The translations under genes and the position numbers were made by a program. The notes under the pieces were generated by a model. That model was given only the letters and a program-made list of their open reading frames with translations, had not been told where the DNA came from and ran no database searches. A stretch of 64,000 nucleotides of DNA from Leptospira noguchii serovar Panama str. CZ214 (GTDB lineage Bacteria > Spirochaetota > Leptospiria > Leptospirales > Leptospiraceae): assembly GCF_000306255.2 (NCBI RefSeq), contig NZ_AKWY02000021.1, forward strand, positions 1 to 64,000. The letters run 5' to 3'. Shown piece after piece: positions 40,807 through 56,500 of the stretch. Each line of letters starts with the position of its first letter. Position 1 is the stretch's first letter.

Positions 40807-41425
40807 AGATTTTTTGCCTCCGAATGTTTTCCAGATATTACTTTAAAGTGTGAGTCTGGAAAAGGCCTTTTTGGATACCTTGAAGGATGGAAGATTTCGT
40901 TTGCAAGAAATATTTGATATAGTGGATATAAAATTTAATAAATTGAATTTATGAACTATTGTATTTTATTTTGCACACAATTCATGAATGAGAATATTAA
41001 ATAAAATCGCCTAAAAACACATTTTTGACATATTTTAACTTCCGCTTTTTGTTTTTTTGAATAGAATGTTAATAGTTGAATTCTGTTTTAAAAGAATTGT
41101 ATCTGCTAAGTGGGATGATTATTTTAGAGATAAATTTCAATTTTCGTTTTTTGAAGAGTTCACAACTTCAAAGATAGATTGGTAATCGGTTCTTGTATTT
41201 TGGAACCTAAGAGATGATTTCTTTTTTAGATTTGGGAAATTATTTTATAATGTTCGGATGAAGATTTGTTTTTAGATAGCTTGAGCTATTTAGTATTTAA
41301 GAATAAAATAAAATTATAATTTTGCGACTTATTTTATTATAATTTGTTTCGTTTTTCTTTTAATTGTTAGACCGAATTTTGAATCATGACGATAGGACTG
41401 TGTTTTATTAAGATTTTTTTATAGT
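40807..41425. other. AT-rich gap
   Basis: 620 bp with no supported gene and no recognised repeat except at the right border. Presumably contains the promoter for the dioxygenase-symporter pair near 40810-40900. Confidence 0.5.
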
Positions 41426-41643
41426 TAACGTGAATTTAGCATCACGCGAAAGGGATCATGCGGGGGAACTCAACAGAACGCTCTCTCAAACTCAGTGTCT
41501 CGCTTTTATGAATCTCATTCTATATTGAAACTAAAGACGAAATACTAAATTAAGTTTCTTTCATACAATTGATTAACTGGAGTTGAAAGCCCGGTCCGGC
41601 AAAGCTGGATTAGCCATAATTTTCTTACGTCGAACTCACATTA
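41426..41643. repeat. Dispersed repeat family beta, copy D, with both IS982-type ends
   Basis: 218 bp, TAACGTGAATTTAGCATCAC to CTTACGTCGAACTCACATTA, carrying CTCTCTCAAACTCAGTGTCT, CTATATTGAAACTAAAGACG and the arm GCCCGGTCCGGCAAAGCTGGA. Confidence 0.8.
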
Positions 41644-42414
41644 GTTATCATTCGGAAGCATAAAAATGATACTAAGTTATTAACGGTCGAATTTTGGGAA
41701 AAAATAGAGTTATTTAAAAAATAACGCAAATGCGGGATTTGCTCTATTTTAGAGCATGGCTAAAACATTCAAATTATTGAAACAATCTAATCTAAGTATT
41801 CTATTTATGCGTCCGAGTAGTAAATCTGAGTTAAATGTAATTTTTTGAAAAAGCCACATTTTTGGTATAATCGATCTGGGACTTTTAATACTATTCTTAT
41901 ACGTAGGAGTAGTAAGGAGATTTTGTATATAAAATACTTGGGCATTTATATAAAACAGTAGTTTAAATATTTCTAAAGTATTTTTTTGAGATTTATTTTG
42001 ATTTTTGGCTTTTATTTTACTTACAAAAAAATTTTAAATTTTTATAAATCAGTTTTTTTGAATGAGGTAATTTGTCGGAATAACTAATTGAGATTCTTGG
42101 CTAAATTTATAAGCGTTATCGTTGAAATTTGTAATAGCTACTCTATTTATTTTATATACAAAATATTCAGATTTTCTTAAATTCTAGAAACTACTGCAAA
42201 GTTTAAGATCGCAGGAACAACTTTAATAGGTATGTGTTCAGTAATGTGAATGACCCATGATTCATTTTTTTTTGAAAAAGTTGAAATTTGAGCTTTGTAA
42301 GTCGATTTCTAAATTGTGGGAATTACTGCAAATTATGATTTTACGGATAAAGTCTGAAATTGTAGGAACTCATACCTTTAAAAAATTTTTCTTGTACTGA
42401 ATTCACCATCTAAT
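41644..42414. other. AT-rich gap with dispersed short motifs
   Basis: No supported gene. TTTATGCGTCCGAGTAGTAA near 41806 recurs, with changes, at 16840, 33952 (inverse), 34161 and 41905. GTGGGAATTACTGCAAATTA near 42315 belongs to the widespread GTGGGAACT motif. Confidence 0.5.
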
Positions 42415-42514
42415 AGAGTTGTTGAAAAATTAATTCTCAATCAGTTTCTGTTTCATGGAAACGGTAAATTAAAGCAGTTTTTTGATCTGAATTATGGAAT
42501 TTTTCAACAACTCT
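42415..42514. repeat. Dispersed repeat family gamma with perfect 17-bp ends
   Basis: 100 bp; AGAGTTGTTGAAAAATT at 42415-42431 and its exact inverse at 42498-42514. The internal sequence GTTTCTGTTTCATGGAAACG is the family core in the opposite orientation. The end overlaps the EamA gene: its stop codon TAG lies at 42515-42513. Confidence 0.9.
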
Positions 42515-43423
42515 AATGTTGATTTGTGTTTTCCATTAACAAATTTTGATCTTTTCCGACAGATTCCGCAAGAACGAGTCCTAAAAATACGATCGTACAT
42601 CCTACGATTCGTACTGGTCCTGATTTTTCACCTAACAATAAAAAGGCGATAATAGACGAAAAAACTGGTTCCAAAGAGAAAATAATTCCCACTCGAGTGG
42701 GTGACACATAACGTTGAAATTTGGTTTGTAAAAACGTAGTTAATACGGAAGCCAAAAGCGCGTTGTATAATACTCCTGGAATTAATCTTGTACTTGGGTT
42801 CAATCTAACTTTTTCAATTCCAATAAAATGTAGTAGAATCATAGAAATCAATGCGAAAAATCCCGCCACAAAGGACTGATAAAATACAGATATTCGAATT
42901 GGTATTTGTGCACTTACTCGGTCCATTTGTATGATATACAACGAAAAGAAAATCGCTCCGCCTAACGTGATCCAGTCGCCGCTCGCTATTGTTAGAGTGC
43001 CTTCCATTCCGATTTCTCCGGCAAATATCAAACATATTCCGGTAAAAACGACCAAAGCACCTAAAAGATTTCCTTTTCCGGGCATTCTTTTTTTTAAAAT
43101 TGCTTCAAAAATTGGAGTGATTACAACTAACGTTCCTATTAAAAAAGAGGACTTGGTTGCGGTTGTAGTTTTAAGCCCTACGGTTTCGCATGCAAATCCG
43201 AGATATAAAAACATTCCAAGTAAAAATGCCCCTGGATACCAAATTTTACCTTTTCTAAATTCTTTCCAAGCGAACGGTAAAAAGATCATACTTGCGATCC
43301 CAAAACGAAGTCCCAGAAATATAGAAGGTGAAGTGTCTCTCAGGCCGAAAATAGTCATTGTAAACGTTCCTCCCCATATCAAAGTGCAGAGGATTAGATA
43401 GATTTCGTGTCTTATGAGAAACA

Positions 43424-43424
<1 letters not shown>
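42513..43424 (-). CDS. EamA/DMT-family transporter
   Basis: 303 residues with ten predicted membrane helices in two EamA repeats (about 5-140 and 150-290). [21 protein letters not shown] and the second-repeat [17 protein letters not shown] are typical. It exports or imports an unknown metabolite through the inner membrane. ATG and the upstream carboxypeptidase stop overlap as TAATG, so translation is probably coupled. The TAG stop is formed with the end of a gamma repeat, and the last residues (ENTNQH) may be what remained after insertion. Confidence 0.9.
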
Positions 43425-44935
<1,511 letters not shown>

Positions 44936-45089
44936 TCTTTATAAAATATCGGAACTAGTTTGTTCTTATCGCTTTCAGAATCCAGAGATTTTTTTAAATA
45001 CTTGATTGATTTGTCCGTTTCATTTTTCAGTCTATCCTCATTCTAAAAGATTTTTTTTAAGTTTTATATCTTTGTGGTTAGGACCTTAT

Positions 45090-45974
<885 letters not shown>

Positions 45975-45975
45975 T

Positions 45976-47037
45976 ATGTTTAATTATTCTAAATTAGGAA
46001 TTTATGTTGTTCTTATGTTTTTTTCTTTCGTTTTTTTGTTTTGTTCTGGATCTAAAAAAGTTCAAGAAAATCAAAATGGTTCTTTAAATGGAGAAGATAT
46101 AATTTCTAAACTTAAAGAAACTCCTCAAGAAACTCTCGTTCCCACCAAGTGGGACGTGGGCGACACTACGGTTTCTAATGAAGATCGTTTAGATCTTCTT
46201 ATTCCTCACGTTCAAAATTTAAGAAATGTTTATGTTGGAGTTGGTTCTGAACAAAATCTTACGATTGCTGCTTGGGCTAAGTCGGATTTTATTTATCTTA
46301 TGGATTTTACTCAGATCGTAGTTCACGCAAATACGATCACGATTCTTTTTCTACAAAAAGGTGACAAAAAAGAAGATTTTATTCGTCTTTGGGGAAAAGA
46401 GGGTGAAAAAGAAGCGCTTGAATTGATCCAGGTTTCTTTTTCGGATCCGGAAGTTTACAAAAAGGTTTATAAACAAGCAGCTCCATTTATTCGAAAACGC
46501 CATAGAACCAATTTGATGCTTTCTAAGAAATATAATTATAAGATGTTTCAGACAGACGATGAACAATATTCTTATATTCGAAAGTTGGCTATTGAAGGAA
46601 AAATTTTACCAGTTCGAGGGAATCTTTTAGGAAATGTTACGTTAACCGGTATTGGGAGCACTTTAAAAAAGATAGGTCACAAGGTAGGGGTCATTTATTT
46701 TAGTAATGCGGAAGAATATTTCGCTTATCCTCAAGATTTTAAAAATTCAATTCTCAATCTTCCAATTGCAGAAAATTCTCTTGTGGTAAGAACGATTTCG
46801 GTACGTAAAGATTTATTTCCTTGGTCTCCCGGTTCAGAGATTTCTACGGATCGAGGTTTTCATTATTGTGTCCAAAAAATTTCTAACTTTCAAAAATGGT
46901 TATCCAGTGGCAAACCGGGACTTCGCTCTTTACAAGTGATGGTGGAAGGTGGAACGGTGGATAAAAAAAATGGTATCACGGTTGTTGATAAGGAACCGGT
47001 TGTTATAGATAATAAATTACCTAAAACGGATGGTTAA
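45976..47037 (+). CDS. Putative lipoprotein, function unknown
   Basis: 353 residues. Signal sequence with FLFCSGS (Cys23) marks a lipoprotein. VQNLRNVYVGVGSEQNLTIA followed by FIYLMDF resembles the start of a methyltransferase-like fold seen in a Leptospira protein family that lacks known function, but I cannot confirm this. No membrane segment besides the signal. The ATG lies 1 bp after the stop of the SUMF1-like gene, so they are one operon and likely act together at the envelope. Confidence 0.7.
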   Translation: MFNYSKLGIYVVLMFFSFVFLFCSGSKKVQENQNGSLNGEDIISKLKETPQETLVPTKWDVGDTTVSNEDRLDLLIPHVQNLRNVYVGVGSEQNLTIAAWAKSDFIYLMDFTQIVVHANTITILFLQKGDKKEDFIRLWGKEGEKEALELIQVSFSDPEVYKKVYKQAAPFIRKRHRTNLMLSKKYNYKMFQTDDEQYSYIRKLAIEGKILPVRGNLLGNVTLTGIGSTLKKIGHKVGVIYFSNAEEYFAYPQDFKNSILNLPIAENSLVVRTISVRKDLFPWSPGSEISTDRGFHYCVQKISNFQKWLSSGKPGLRSLQVMVEGGTVDKKNGITVVDKEPVVIDNKLPKTDG

Positions 47038-47429
47038 ATACAAATCATTGTGTTTTTATAGTAAAATCTAAATGAATGTTTTTGATACGTTTAGTTTAAG
47101 CTTGAAGTAAGATTAGTATTTTTATATATTCAGGAATTATAAATTATTTATTTTTGATTGTTTTAATATCTGCTTTTGATGATCGTTGGCGTAGTAAAAT
47201 TTACATTTAAAAATCAATCCATTTCTTTAAGAGACGTAATTTGTGGGGATTTTTGCAAATCAGAGCTTTATGGATAAATTTTCCGGAATGCTGCAGTTCC
47301 CGCAAATTTAGGAAATAAGTAGTTATTTGGTATCAAGCCGATGTGGGAACTATTACAAACTCGGATTTTAAAAAACAAGGAGACTTGACTTAGACACTAA
47401 AAACTTTAAAATAAAAACGCTAATAGATG
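47038..47429. other. Gap with dispersed GTGGGAACT motifs
   Basis: 392 bp with GTGGGAACTATTACAAACTC near 47341 and related fragments. No supported gene or terminator. Confidence 0.5.
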
Positions 47430-47831
47430 TTATATGGGCGGAAATAAATTTCTAATCTCGTTTTCTACACTTGTCGCATCAAAAGAACTAACTTTTCGCC
47501 CCAGATCTTGAACAACTACTAAAATGTTTTGAACTAAAAGATTGATCGCAGTCTTGTCATTCGCTTTTTCGAAATTTTCAAAATCAATATAAAGTCTGTA
47601 GTCTACAGATTTTTGTTTTTTCTGATAGAGTCTACGTTCTTTGTAAAATTCTTTAAGATCTGTACGGATTATTATAGGAATTACGCCAATGGATTGAATG
47701 TTGGCTCCGTAGTCCTTGTCTAAGAAATGTTTGTTTAGAATCGATTCTACACTTTTTCTAATTCGGCGGAATTTGTCTGGAACGTTTTGATTAAAACGTC
47801 CGTCGATTTCGGAACTGATAAAAAATTTCAT
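47430..47831 (-). CDS. Imm44-like immunity protein, orphan
   Basis: 133 residues, soluble. The start MKFFISSEIDGRF, the KDYG motif after an N-terminal helix, IGVIPIIIRTD and the RRLYQKKQKSVDYRLYIDFENF block are features I associate with Immunity protein 44, which protects against polymorphic toxins. No toxin gene or secretion locus is nearby; a CRISPR array lies 580 bp away. Either an orphan immunity gene kept for defence against competitors or a repurposed family member. Assignment is from memory of motifs and moderately sure. Confidence 0.55.
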   Translation of the reverse strand: MKFFISSEIDGRFNQNVPDKFRRIRKSVESILNKHFLDKDYGANIQSIGVIPIIIRTDLKEFYKERRLYQKKQKSVDYRLYIDFENFEKANDKTAINLLVQNILVVVQDLGRKVSSFDATSVENEIRNLFPPI

Positions 47832-48002
47832 GTTGTTCGTCTGAAGTTCTTTTTTAAAGATAAAGAAAGAAACTCTTAAGTCAATAAGAGAAATTCATAA
47901 TTCTCACTTTGCTCTGTGTTCAGAGGGCTAAATGGTAAAACAGAATTTTTAGAAATACTACTCAGAACTATATAATAAAATACTCAATCTTTTACACTTC
48001 AA

Positions 48003-48171
48003 TAGTGTGAAATTCAGAGAAAGAAAACCGGGGCGAATCCGGCTCTGCCGGACCGCGCTTTCAGCTCCGATCAACAAATTGAGGGTTCGCTCGAAAACAA
48101 AATTTAATCCTGAATTCAATTTGTTGATCCCGCCTCAATCGCTTTCGCATTGGATTTAACCGAAAACACAT
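48003..48171. repeat. Dispersed repeat family beta, copy G (inverted)
   Basis: GGGGCGAATCCGGCTCTGCC to CTCAATCGCTTTCGCATTGG. Followed by an epsilon-like trace (to about 48225) and a decayed relative of the 71-bp palindrome (48226-48300). 48300-48414 is AT-rich. Confidence 0.7.
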
Positions 48172-48414
48172 TAACCGACACTTTATCATAACATTTATGA
48201 GTATCTAATTTTGTAGGAACTAGTAAAAGCCATCTCGAAAATACTTTATCTTTACTTAAAATGTAGATTATTCTAGGGTTTTTTAAAATAGTTTGTAATC
48301 AATTATATCTTGATTTTCTAAAGTATTCTTTCCAGCTTTTGAATACAGAAGTTTAAAGTAAGCCATGATTTTTACAGATAAATTCTGGAAATTTTAAACG
48401 AAACTCATCTCAAA

Positions 48415-48952
48415 GTTTCAATCCACTTCCTTTTTAAACCAAGGAAGAAACAATTCGAGATCGATCTCGCCGTCAGAATCGCTAAGGTTTCAATCCACTT
48501 CCTTTTTAAACCAAGGAAGAAACAATTTACGGCTCCTTCTTTGGTTTTAAATGTAACTGTTTCAATCCACTTCCTTTTTAAACCAAGGAAGAAACTACTG
48601 TCTTTTTAGATGAGTAATCGAATCACATTAGTTTCAATCCACTTCCTTTTTAAACCAAGGAAGAAACCCGGATCCTTTACGTTTATTTTATGGATTCTTA
48701 GTTTCAATCCACTTCCTTTTTAAACCAAGGAAGAAACGTAGAATTACCAATTTCGGACGTATCAAAACGAGTTTCAATCCACTTCCTTTTTAAACCAAGG
48801 AAGAAACTTCTGGAAACGGTGTTACGATGGAAATCGGTTTTGTTTCAATCCACTTCCTTTTTAAACCAAGGAAGAAACTTTTACGCAAGGGAATACGTTT
48901 GCAGTACTAAATTGTGTTTCAATCCACTTCCTTTTTAAACCAAGGAAGAAAC
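48415..48952 (-). CRISPR. CRISPR array, eight identical 37-bp repeats, no cas genes in the window
   Basis: Repeats start at 48415, 48487, 48559, 48631, 48701, 48771, 48842 and 48916. Spacers are 35, 35, 35, 33, 33, 34 and 37 bp. The repeat begins GTTTCAATCCACTTCC and ends CCAAGGAAGAAAC on the plus strand and holds a 7-bp stem (CTTCCTT/AAGGAAG). On the minus strand it ends GGATTGAAAC, the usual 3' handle form, so transcription is probably leftward from a leader at 48953-49140. No repeat is degenerate. Neighbouring genes encode no Cas proteins; subtype cannot be fixed. Confidence 0.97.
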
Positions 48953-49140
48953 AGCGGTACCACAGGCCCTAATTGATGCATTAGGGAAAGCTTTATTAGA
49001 CTTTTTAGACATAATTATCGCGAACCTGTTGACAACATACTGTATAAATGTTAAGCGAAACGGTTCAATCGACAAACGGTAGTTATTCGCTTGAGCGCGA
49101 ATGGGCCGCAATTTATCAGGAGAAACAGGTTCGCAAAAAG
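48953..49140 (-). promoter_or_regulatory. Likely CRISPR leader with strong inverted repeats
   Basis: Next to the array end, CCCTAAT (48967-48973) pairs with ATTAGGG (48980-48986), 14 bp from the first repeat on this side. Farther out, GCGAACCTGTT (49020-49030) is the exact inverse of 49124-49134, enclosing 93 bases that include ATTCGC/GCGAAT. The stretch is richer in G+C than its surroundings. It may be the leader, a structured RNA, or both; no family is recognised. Confidence 0.45.
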
Positions 49141-49339
49141 CGATTCATCATAAAATGGTCCACTTTTTAAAGTCAAGAATATAAAACTATAAACTCTTTA
49201 GTTTTACGGCTAAGTAACTGGATGTCTAGGGGATAAATTTTCAGAGAATTGATTTAAAAGTTTAGTAGAAATTCAATCTAAAAACTCATTTATAAAGTTA
49301 TGACTACATAATAAATAACCCAATCTAATAATTTACACA

Positions 49340-49560
49340 TCAATCCTGTGAATTCAGAGAAAAAAAACCAGGCGAATTCGAACCCGTTTTTAACTCCAGT
49401 CAATAAATTGCATGAAAGAAGCATAATGCGATATATTGTCTTTAGTTACAATTTATTATAGAACTGGATCTGTTTAACGCCCATAAGGTGAGACTCTAAG
49501 TTTAAGAGAGTGTTCTGCTGGGTTTCTTACGCTTTCACATTAAATTCTATCGAACTTATT
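49340..49560. repeat. Dispersed repeat family beta, copy H (inverted), diverged
   Basis: GGCGAATTCGAACCCGTTTTTAAC, CAATAAATTGCATGAAAGAAGC, and TTAAGAGAGTGTTCTGCTGG, ending CTTTCACATTAAATTCTATC. 49561-50268 is very AT-rich (long A/T runs near 49985-50040), with no supported gene; it should hold the promoter of the next operon. Confidence 0.55.
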
Positions 49561-50268
49561 TGAAGTGGCGCAACATCTAGGCGCTCTATTTTGTAGAAAT
49601 GAATAGTTTTATTAAAACGTATATGAACATAAAATCGTTTATATAAAATGATTTTTGCATATATTTTTTGTACGTAAATATTAAAGCAAACTTGAAAATC
49701 GTTTATTCTTGAAATAGAAAAAAATTCAAGACAAAACTTACGTAACAAATCGATTTCGAAATTAATAAAATGTAAAATAATATTTATGAAACCGATTTAA
49801 AGTCTTACTTCTGATATTTTATCACTTTTTAAGAAAAGAATTTTTTATCACCAAGCGCATGTTCTATTCAAAATTTTGTTATCTCACAAGTCCTTACATA
49901 ATAAGATACTGCGAATTTTTATTCGGAAGTGAAGATTTGAGCGTTCGGTTGTATGGCCTTAAATAAGTTATTTTGAGTGTTAGTATAATTGAATTATAAT
50001 TTTAATAAATTATATAATATTAAAATATATTTATTATTTTTGAATAATTAAGTTGTTTAAAGTGTCACCTAAGTGACGTTAACGTTCCTTTGGAGATGTG
50101 TATTTGTTTTTATTTATGATAAAAATTGTAAATATCTAAATACATTTTTTGTTTTCATTTTTAAATTAATGATGAATAAAAAATAAACTTCGGATTAAAT
50201 TAATTTTTGTTATTTACATTGCATAATAATTTCAGAAAATCTTAAGCCTCAAAAAGGAAAAATAGAAG

Positions 50269-51189
50269 ATGGATTATATAACACGAGGAGGGGAACAAGA
50301 GCTTCCTCCTCCTTATCAGATGAAACAAGTTGAATTTTATGCTTTTTGTATACAAGGAAATTGGAATGCACTTCAATCGATTGCGGATCGGGAACTAAAT
50401 GTTCCTGTAAGTGGAAGGGCGCACTATCACGCATTTAGCGATTATTTGTTTTTAGTATTTGCAAGGCAACGGTATCTTGTTCCGGGTAATGATTGTGGTT
50501 GGGTAGAGGAAACGGACGTAGGTTTTTGGATTCCCCTTTTTGAAAAAGAAGCTCATGGAATCCGTTTTTATCAACCCTATCTCTTTGTGGACATTTCTAC
50601 CGCTATGGCAACTGGAAGAGAAATTTATGGTTTTCATAAAATTCAAGGCCAATTCCAAATTCCTTCTCTTAAAGTTCCTCCAGAATACTTTTCTGTGGAT
50701 GCGATTACTCCTCGTGGTAAAGGCCGTCAGGCTATTTCTCAAAGAATACTTACTCTTAGTTGTCCTCCTGGGGAATCTAGAACAAAGGAATCATACGACG
50801 AATTTTCTAAACTCGGAAATTATTTTGCTGAAACCCTTTTCGATGATCCTTCTAAAATCAAAATTCCTAACGCTAATATTACGGTCAATCTCTGGGATAA
50901 TTTATTTCATTCAGAAATTATAATGGTTTTTTTAAAACAATTTAGAGATGCGGCTGATCCTACATTGGCCTGTTATCAAGCAATTATAGAAGCGAGTAGC
51001 AATGTTACTTGTTTTCGTAAAGGCGGGTATTTGGAAGGGAATTACATTTTAGATGTTTTAAGTAATCCATACTTTCCTTTTGTTTCAGACTTCGGTTTAA
51101 AAAGTACTTCGATACCGATTCAATTTGGAATTTGGTGCGATTTTGATTTTGATTTTTCTTTAGGAAGAATTATTCATCAAAACACCTAG
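50269..51189 (+). CDS. Acetoacetate decarboxylase-like protein
   Basis: 306 residues. TAMATGREIYGFHKIQG matches the acetoacetate decarboxylase signature, with the Lys in the place of the Schiff-base Lys, though the usual adjacent second Lys is Ile. The N-terminal half (FYAFCIQGNWNALQSIADREL) also fits the fold. Many family members are not decarboxylases but aldolase-dehydratases or unknown. It is 107 bp upstream of the FAD oxidoreductase in the same direction and likely acts in the same pathway. AAGGAAAAATAGAAG lies before the ATG. Confidence 0.75.
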   Translation: MDYITRGGEQELPPPYQMKQVEFYAFCIQGNWNALQSIADRELNVPVSGRAHYHAFSDYLFLVFARQRYLVPGNDCGWVEETDVGFWIPLFEKEAHGIRFYQPYLFVDISTAMATGREIYGFHKIQGQFQIPSLKVPPEYFSVDAITPRGKGRQAISQRILTLSCPPGESRTKESYDEFSKLGNYFAETLFDDPSKIKIPNANITVNLWDNLFHSEIIMVFLKQFRDAADPTLACYQAIIEASSNVTCFRKGGYLEGNYILDVLSNPYFPFVSDFGLKSTSIPIQFGIWCDFDFDFSLGRIIHQNT

Positions 51190-51296
51190 AATTTTATTTC
51201 AAGGAGAATATCATACTTAGGTGGAACTGGTTTTGAGACAATTTGTGAGTAATAATAAAATTTTAAAATATCATTTAATCATTATTAGGTGTGTTT

Positions 51297-53360
<2,064 letters not shown>

Positions 53361-53584
53361 GTATTTTAAATCATTCGACCCTAAGTTTTCTTAAAGGGGT
53401 AATCAACTATAATTCGGTTTATTGTCTATATTTTATAAAAATTGAATATTTTTAATTTAAAACACTTAGGTAATAAGTCAACGTATTTATCAAAAAGCAT
53501 AAATATACTTTATTTAAATTTGTTGCTTCTTATTTTATACTTTCAGGTTTTTATTTTGAACTCGTATTTTTTTAAATAGGAAGA

Positions 53585-56500
53585 ATGAAAATTCCCGGTT
53601 TTGAAACGTTAGATTTTTTTTCTGAAGATTATAAATTTATAATATATAGGGCATTTGATCAAAGATTTGGGAAAAAAGTTCTTATCAAAACAATTTCTCA
53701 AAAAAATCCAACTATGACGGATGTTCAAGGGATCTATCACGATTTTAGAATTTCAAATTTTGTAAAAGGATCAAAAACTCAAAATTCTCTTGAATTAATA
53801 CGACATGGGGGCGTTCCGATTCTTGTATTAGAGGATTGTAATTTAATTCCATTTGTGGGACTTTTTCCTAATGGAATAGATTCCGTTCAAAAGTTTTTCG
53901 AAATCGCTTTAGAAATCTCTTTTGCACTTCAAGAAATCCATGAAAAAAGAATTTTACACAAAGCATTACGTCCGGGGAATATTTGGATTCAAACAAATAC
54001 TGGGATGATAAGGATTGCGGATTTTTCATCCGCTACTTTTTCGGGTAAGGAGGTTTCTCCTTCTAACACGCCTAATCTACCCTTTGAGATTCTTCCTTAT
54101 ATAGCACCTGAATTGACCGGCAGAATTTCTCGCGTTTTGGATCTTCGGACTGATTTTTATTCTTTGGGAATTATTTTCTACGAGATGGCAATTGGAGCTG
54201 CTCCATTTGTATCTAAAGATAAAAACGAAATTTTACACTCTCATCTTACTAGAAAACCTGTTCCTATTCATACAATTAGAAATGATTTTCCTGTTTCAAT
54301 TTCTATTATCGTTTCAAAATTGCTCGAAAAAGATTCCGATCTACGTTATGCGTCTATTCAAGGATTGATATATGATCTAGAACTTTGTTTTAAAGATTTT
54401 CAAAATAGAAAAATCAATTCTGAATTTGTTCCCGGTTCAAAAGATAACCCTGAAATTATATTAGATTCTTATAATTTATATGGAAGAGAAAAAGAGATTT
54501 TCGTTTTAAAATCCTCTTTGGATAAAGCGTTTCAAGGAGAAACTAGAGTTGTTTTTATTACTGGTTGTTCAGGTTCAGGAAAGTCTGCGCTGTTAAAATC
54601 CTTTTTAAAAAGTATTTCAGATAGGGGTGGGATTTTTGTCCAAGGAAAATTCAATCAATACGAAACCTCAATGCCGTTTGGAGGATTGATTCATTCTTTA
54701 CAGGATTTAGTTTCGATTTTACTTTCCAAAGATGAAAAAGAAATTCAAGAGTTTAAAGAACTAATTTCTCAACATATAGGAAATAATGGAAAAATTCTTT
54801 TAAATCAGTTTCCGGAGTTAGAATTTATTTTGGGCTCTCAGCCAGAGTTGCCCAAACTTCCTACAGATGAAAATCAGAATCGTTTTTACCATACACTCAG
54901 TAATTTTATTAAAGTCCTTACTGAAATAAGTAGGCCGTTCGTTCTTTGTTTAGACGATTTACAATGGGCTGATTCTGCAACTCTCAGATTTATAGAAAGC
55001 ATTTTAGTACATTCGAAAATTAAAAACTTCTTATGTATTCTATCTTTTAGATCTGATGAAGCCGGGCTTTCAAATTCTTTTTCCAGTGTATTAAAAAATA
55101 TCGAGAACAGCAAGGTCAAAATAAAACGAATTAAGCTTGGTTTCTTAGATGAAAAAAACGTTTATAGACTCATTCAGGATTTGGTTCCTGGACGGGAAGA
55201 ACAGTTGAAATCTGTAACTTCTATTTTTTTTAAAAAAACGTCTGGAAATCCTTTGGCGATTATACAATTTCTCGGAATTTGCCAAAAAAAACGTTTCATC
55301 ACATATCAATTCAAATCTAGACTTTGGAAATGGGATCTTGAAAAGATAGAAAGGCTTTCAATTTCGGAGAATGTAGTAGATCTACTTTGTGTTAGGATTA
55401 AAGCACTTTCTCCAGAGCTTCAGGAACTTTTGGGTGTATGTTCTTGTTTAGGAAAAAAATTTACTTTAGAGTTTTTATCTAAATTAAGTTTTTTTGATAC
55501 TTTAAAATTAGATCAATTACTTTGGTCAGCCGTAAGGGAAGGTTTTTTAAATATTTATTTTAGTCAGAATCATTTTCTTTTTGAAGAAAGTTTATTTTCG
55601 GAACGAATTTTTAGTTTTTCACACGATAAAATTCAACAAGCTGTTTATGATTTATTAGAAGAATCGAAACGAAAGGAAATTCACCAACACATAGGAATAA
55701 CCTTACTTACAATTTATGGACCACAATCAAAAGACAAAATTCTTTTTCAAATTGTAGAACATCTTAATTATACAATTGATACGATCAAAGAAGAATCTAT
55801 AAAAAATAATCTTACAATTTTAAATTATCAAGCGGGTCTTCAAGCTAAAAATTCAGGATCATACGAAAGTTCTCTTCAATATTTGAATTTTGCCTTGAAT
55901 TTTTTGGATAAGAAGGCTTCCGTCGAAAATTTTGAATTATATGCGGACGTAATTTTAGAAACTGCTGAAACAGAATATCTTTTAGGTAATTACGAAAGGG
56001 TAGAATCTCTTTTGATATTATTAGGAAATAAAAATATAACAGATTTACAATATGTTCGTAAAGAGACAATTCTGGTGCGTTTGTATTCTAAAATGAATAG
56101 GATAGAAGAGGCGGTTTTAGCGGGTTTACGCGGAATGAGGCGGTTTAAAATTTATATTCCTTCCTTTTGGTGTAGAGTTGTTTTGGCGCTTTTTAAAGAA
56201 TTATTAATTTCTATAATTTTATCTATAAAAAAGTCCGATCTGGAACTTATTTGTGTAAAGAAAAACTTAGAACCTGAATATGAGGCTTTGATAGATCTTT
56301 TTGCTGAGCTGGGTCCTTCGGCTTTTACATACGATCAAAATTTATTTGCTCTTATTGTATTAAAAATATTTAATATATCTTTAACAAAGGGAGTCTCTAA
56401 AAGTAGCGCAATTGTGTACAGCGGTTACGGTATGATAGTTAATCAGGTTCTAAAGGATTTGAATCAAGCGGTGCGGTATTCTAAACTTGCAATGGATCTA

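Noticed and set aside
47430..48952. A full toxin-immunity or CRISPR-Cas defence island
   Set aside because: No toxin, nuclease, Cas or integrase gene is present between 45 and 50 kb, so only single orphan parts can be supported.
48953..48988. Possible ninth repeat-spacer unit at the right end of the array
   Set aside because: The 36 bases have spacer-like length, but no repeat, even degenerate, follows. The stem next to the last repeat fits a leader better.
49020..49134. Integron-type recombination site
   Set aside because: The inverted ends recall such sites, but the core GTTRRRY/RYYYAAC pattern is not met and no integrase or cassettes are nearby.
49527..49748. 73-codon minus-strand frame
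   Set aside because: AT-rich, partly within a beta copy, with no recognisable product or ribosome-binding site.
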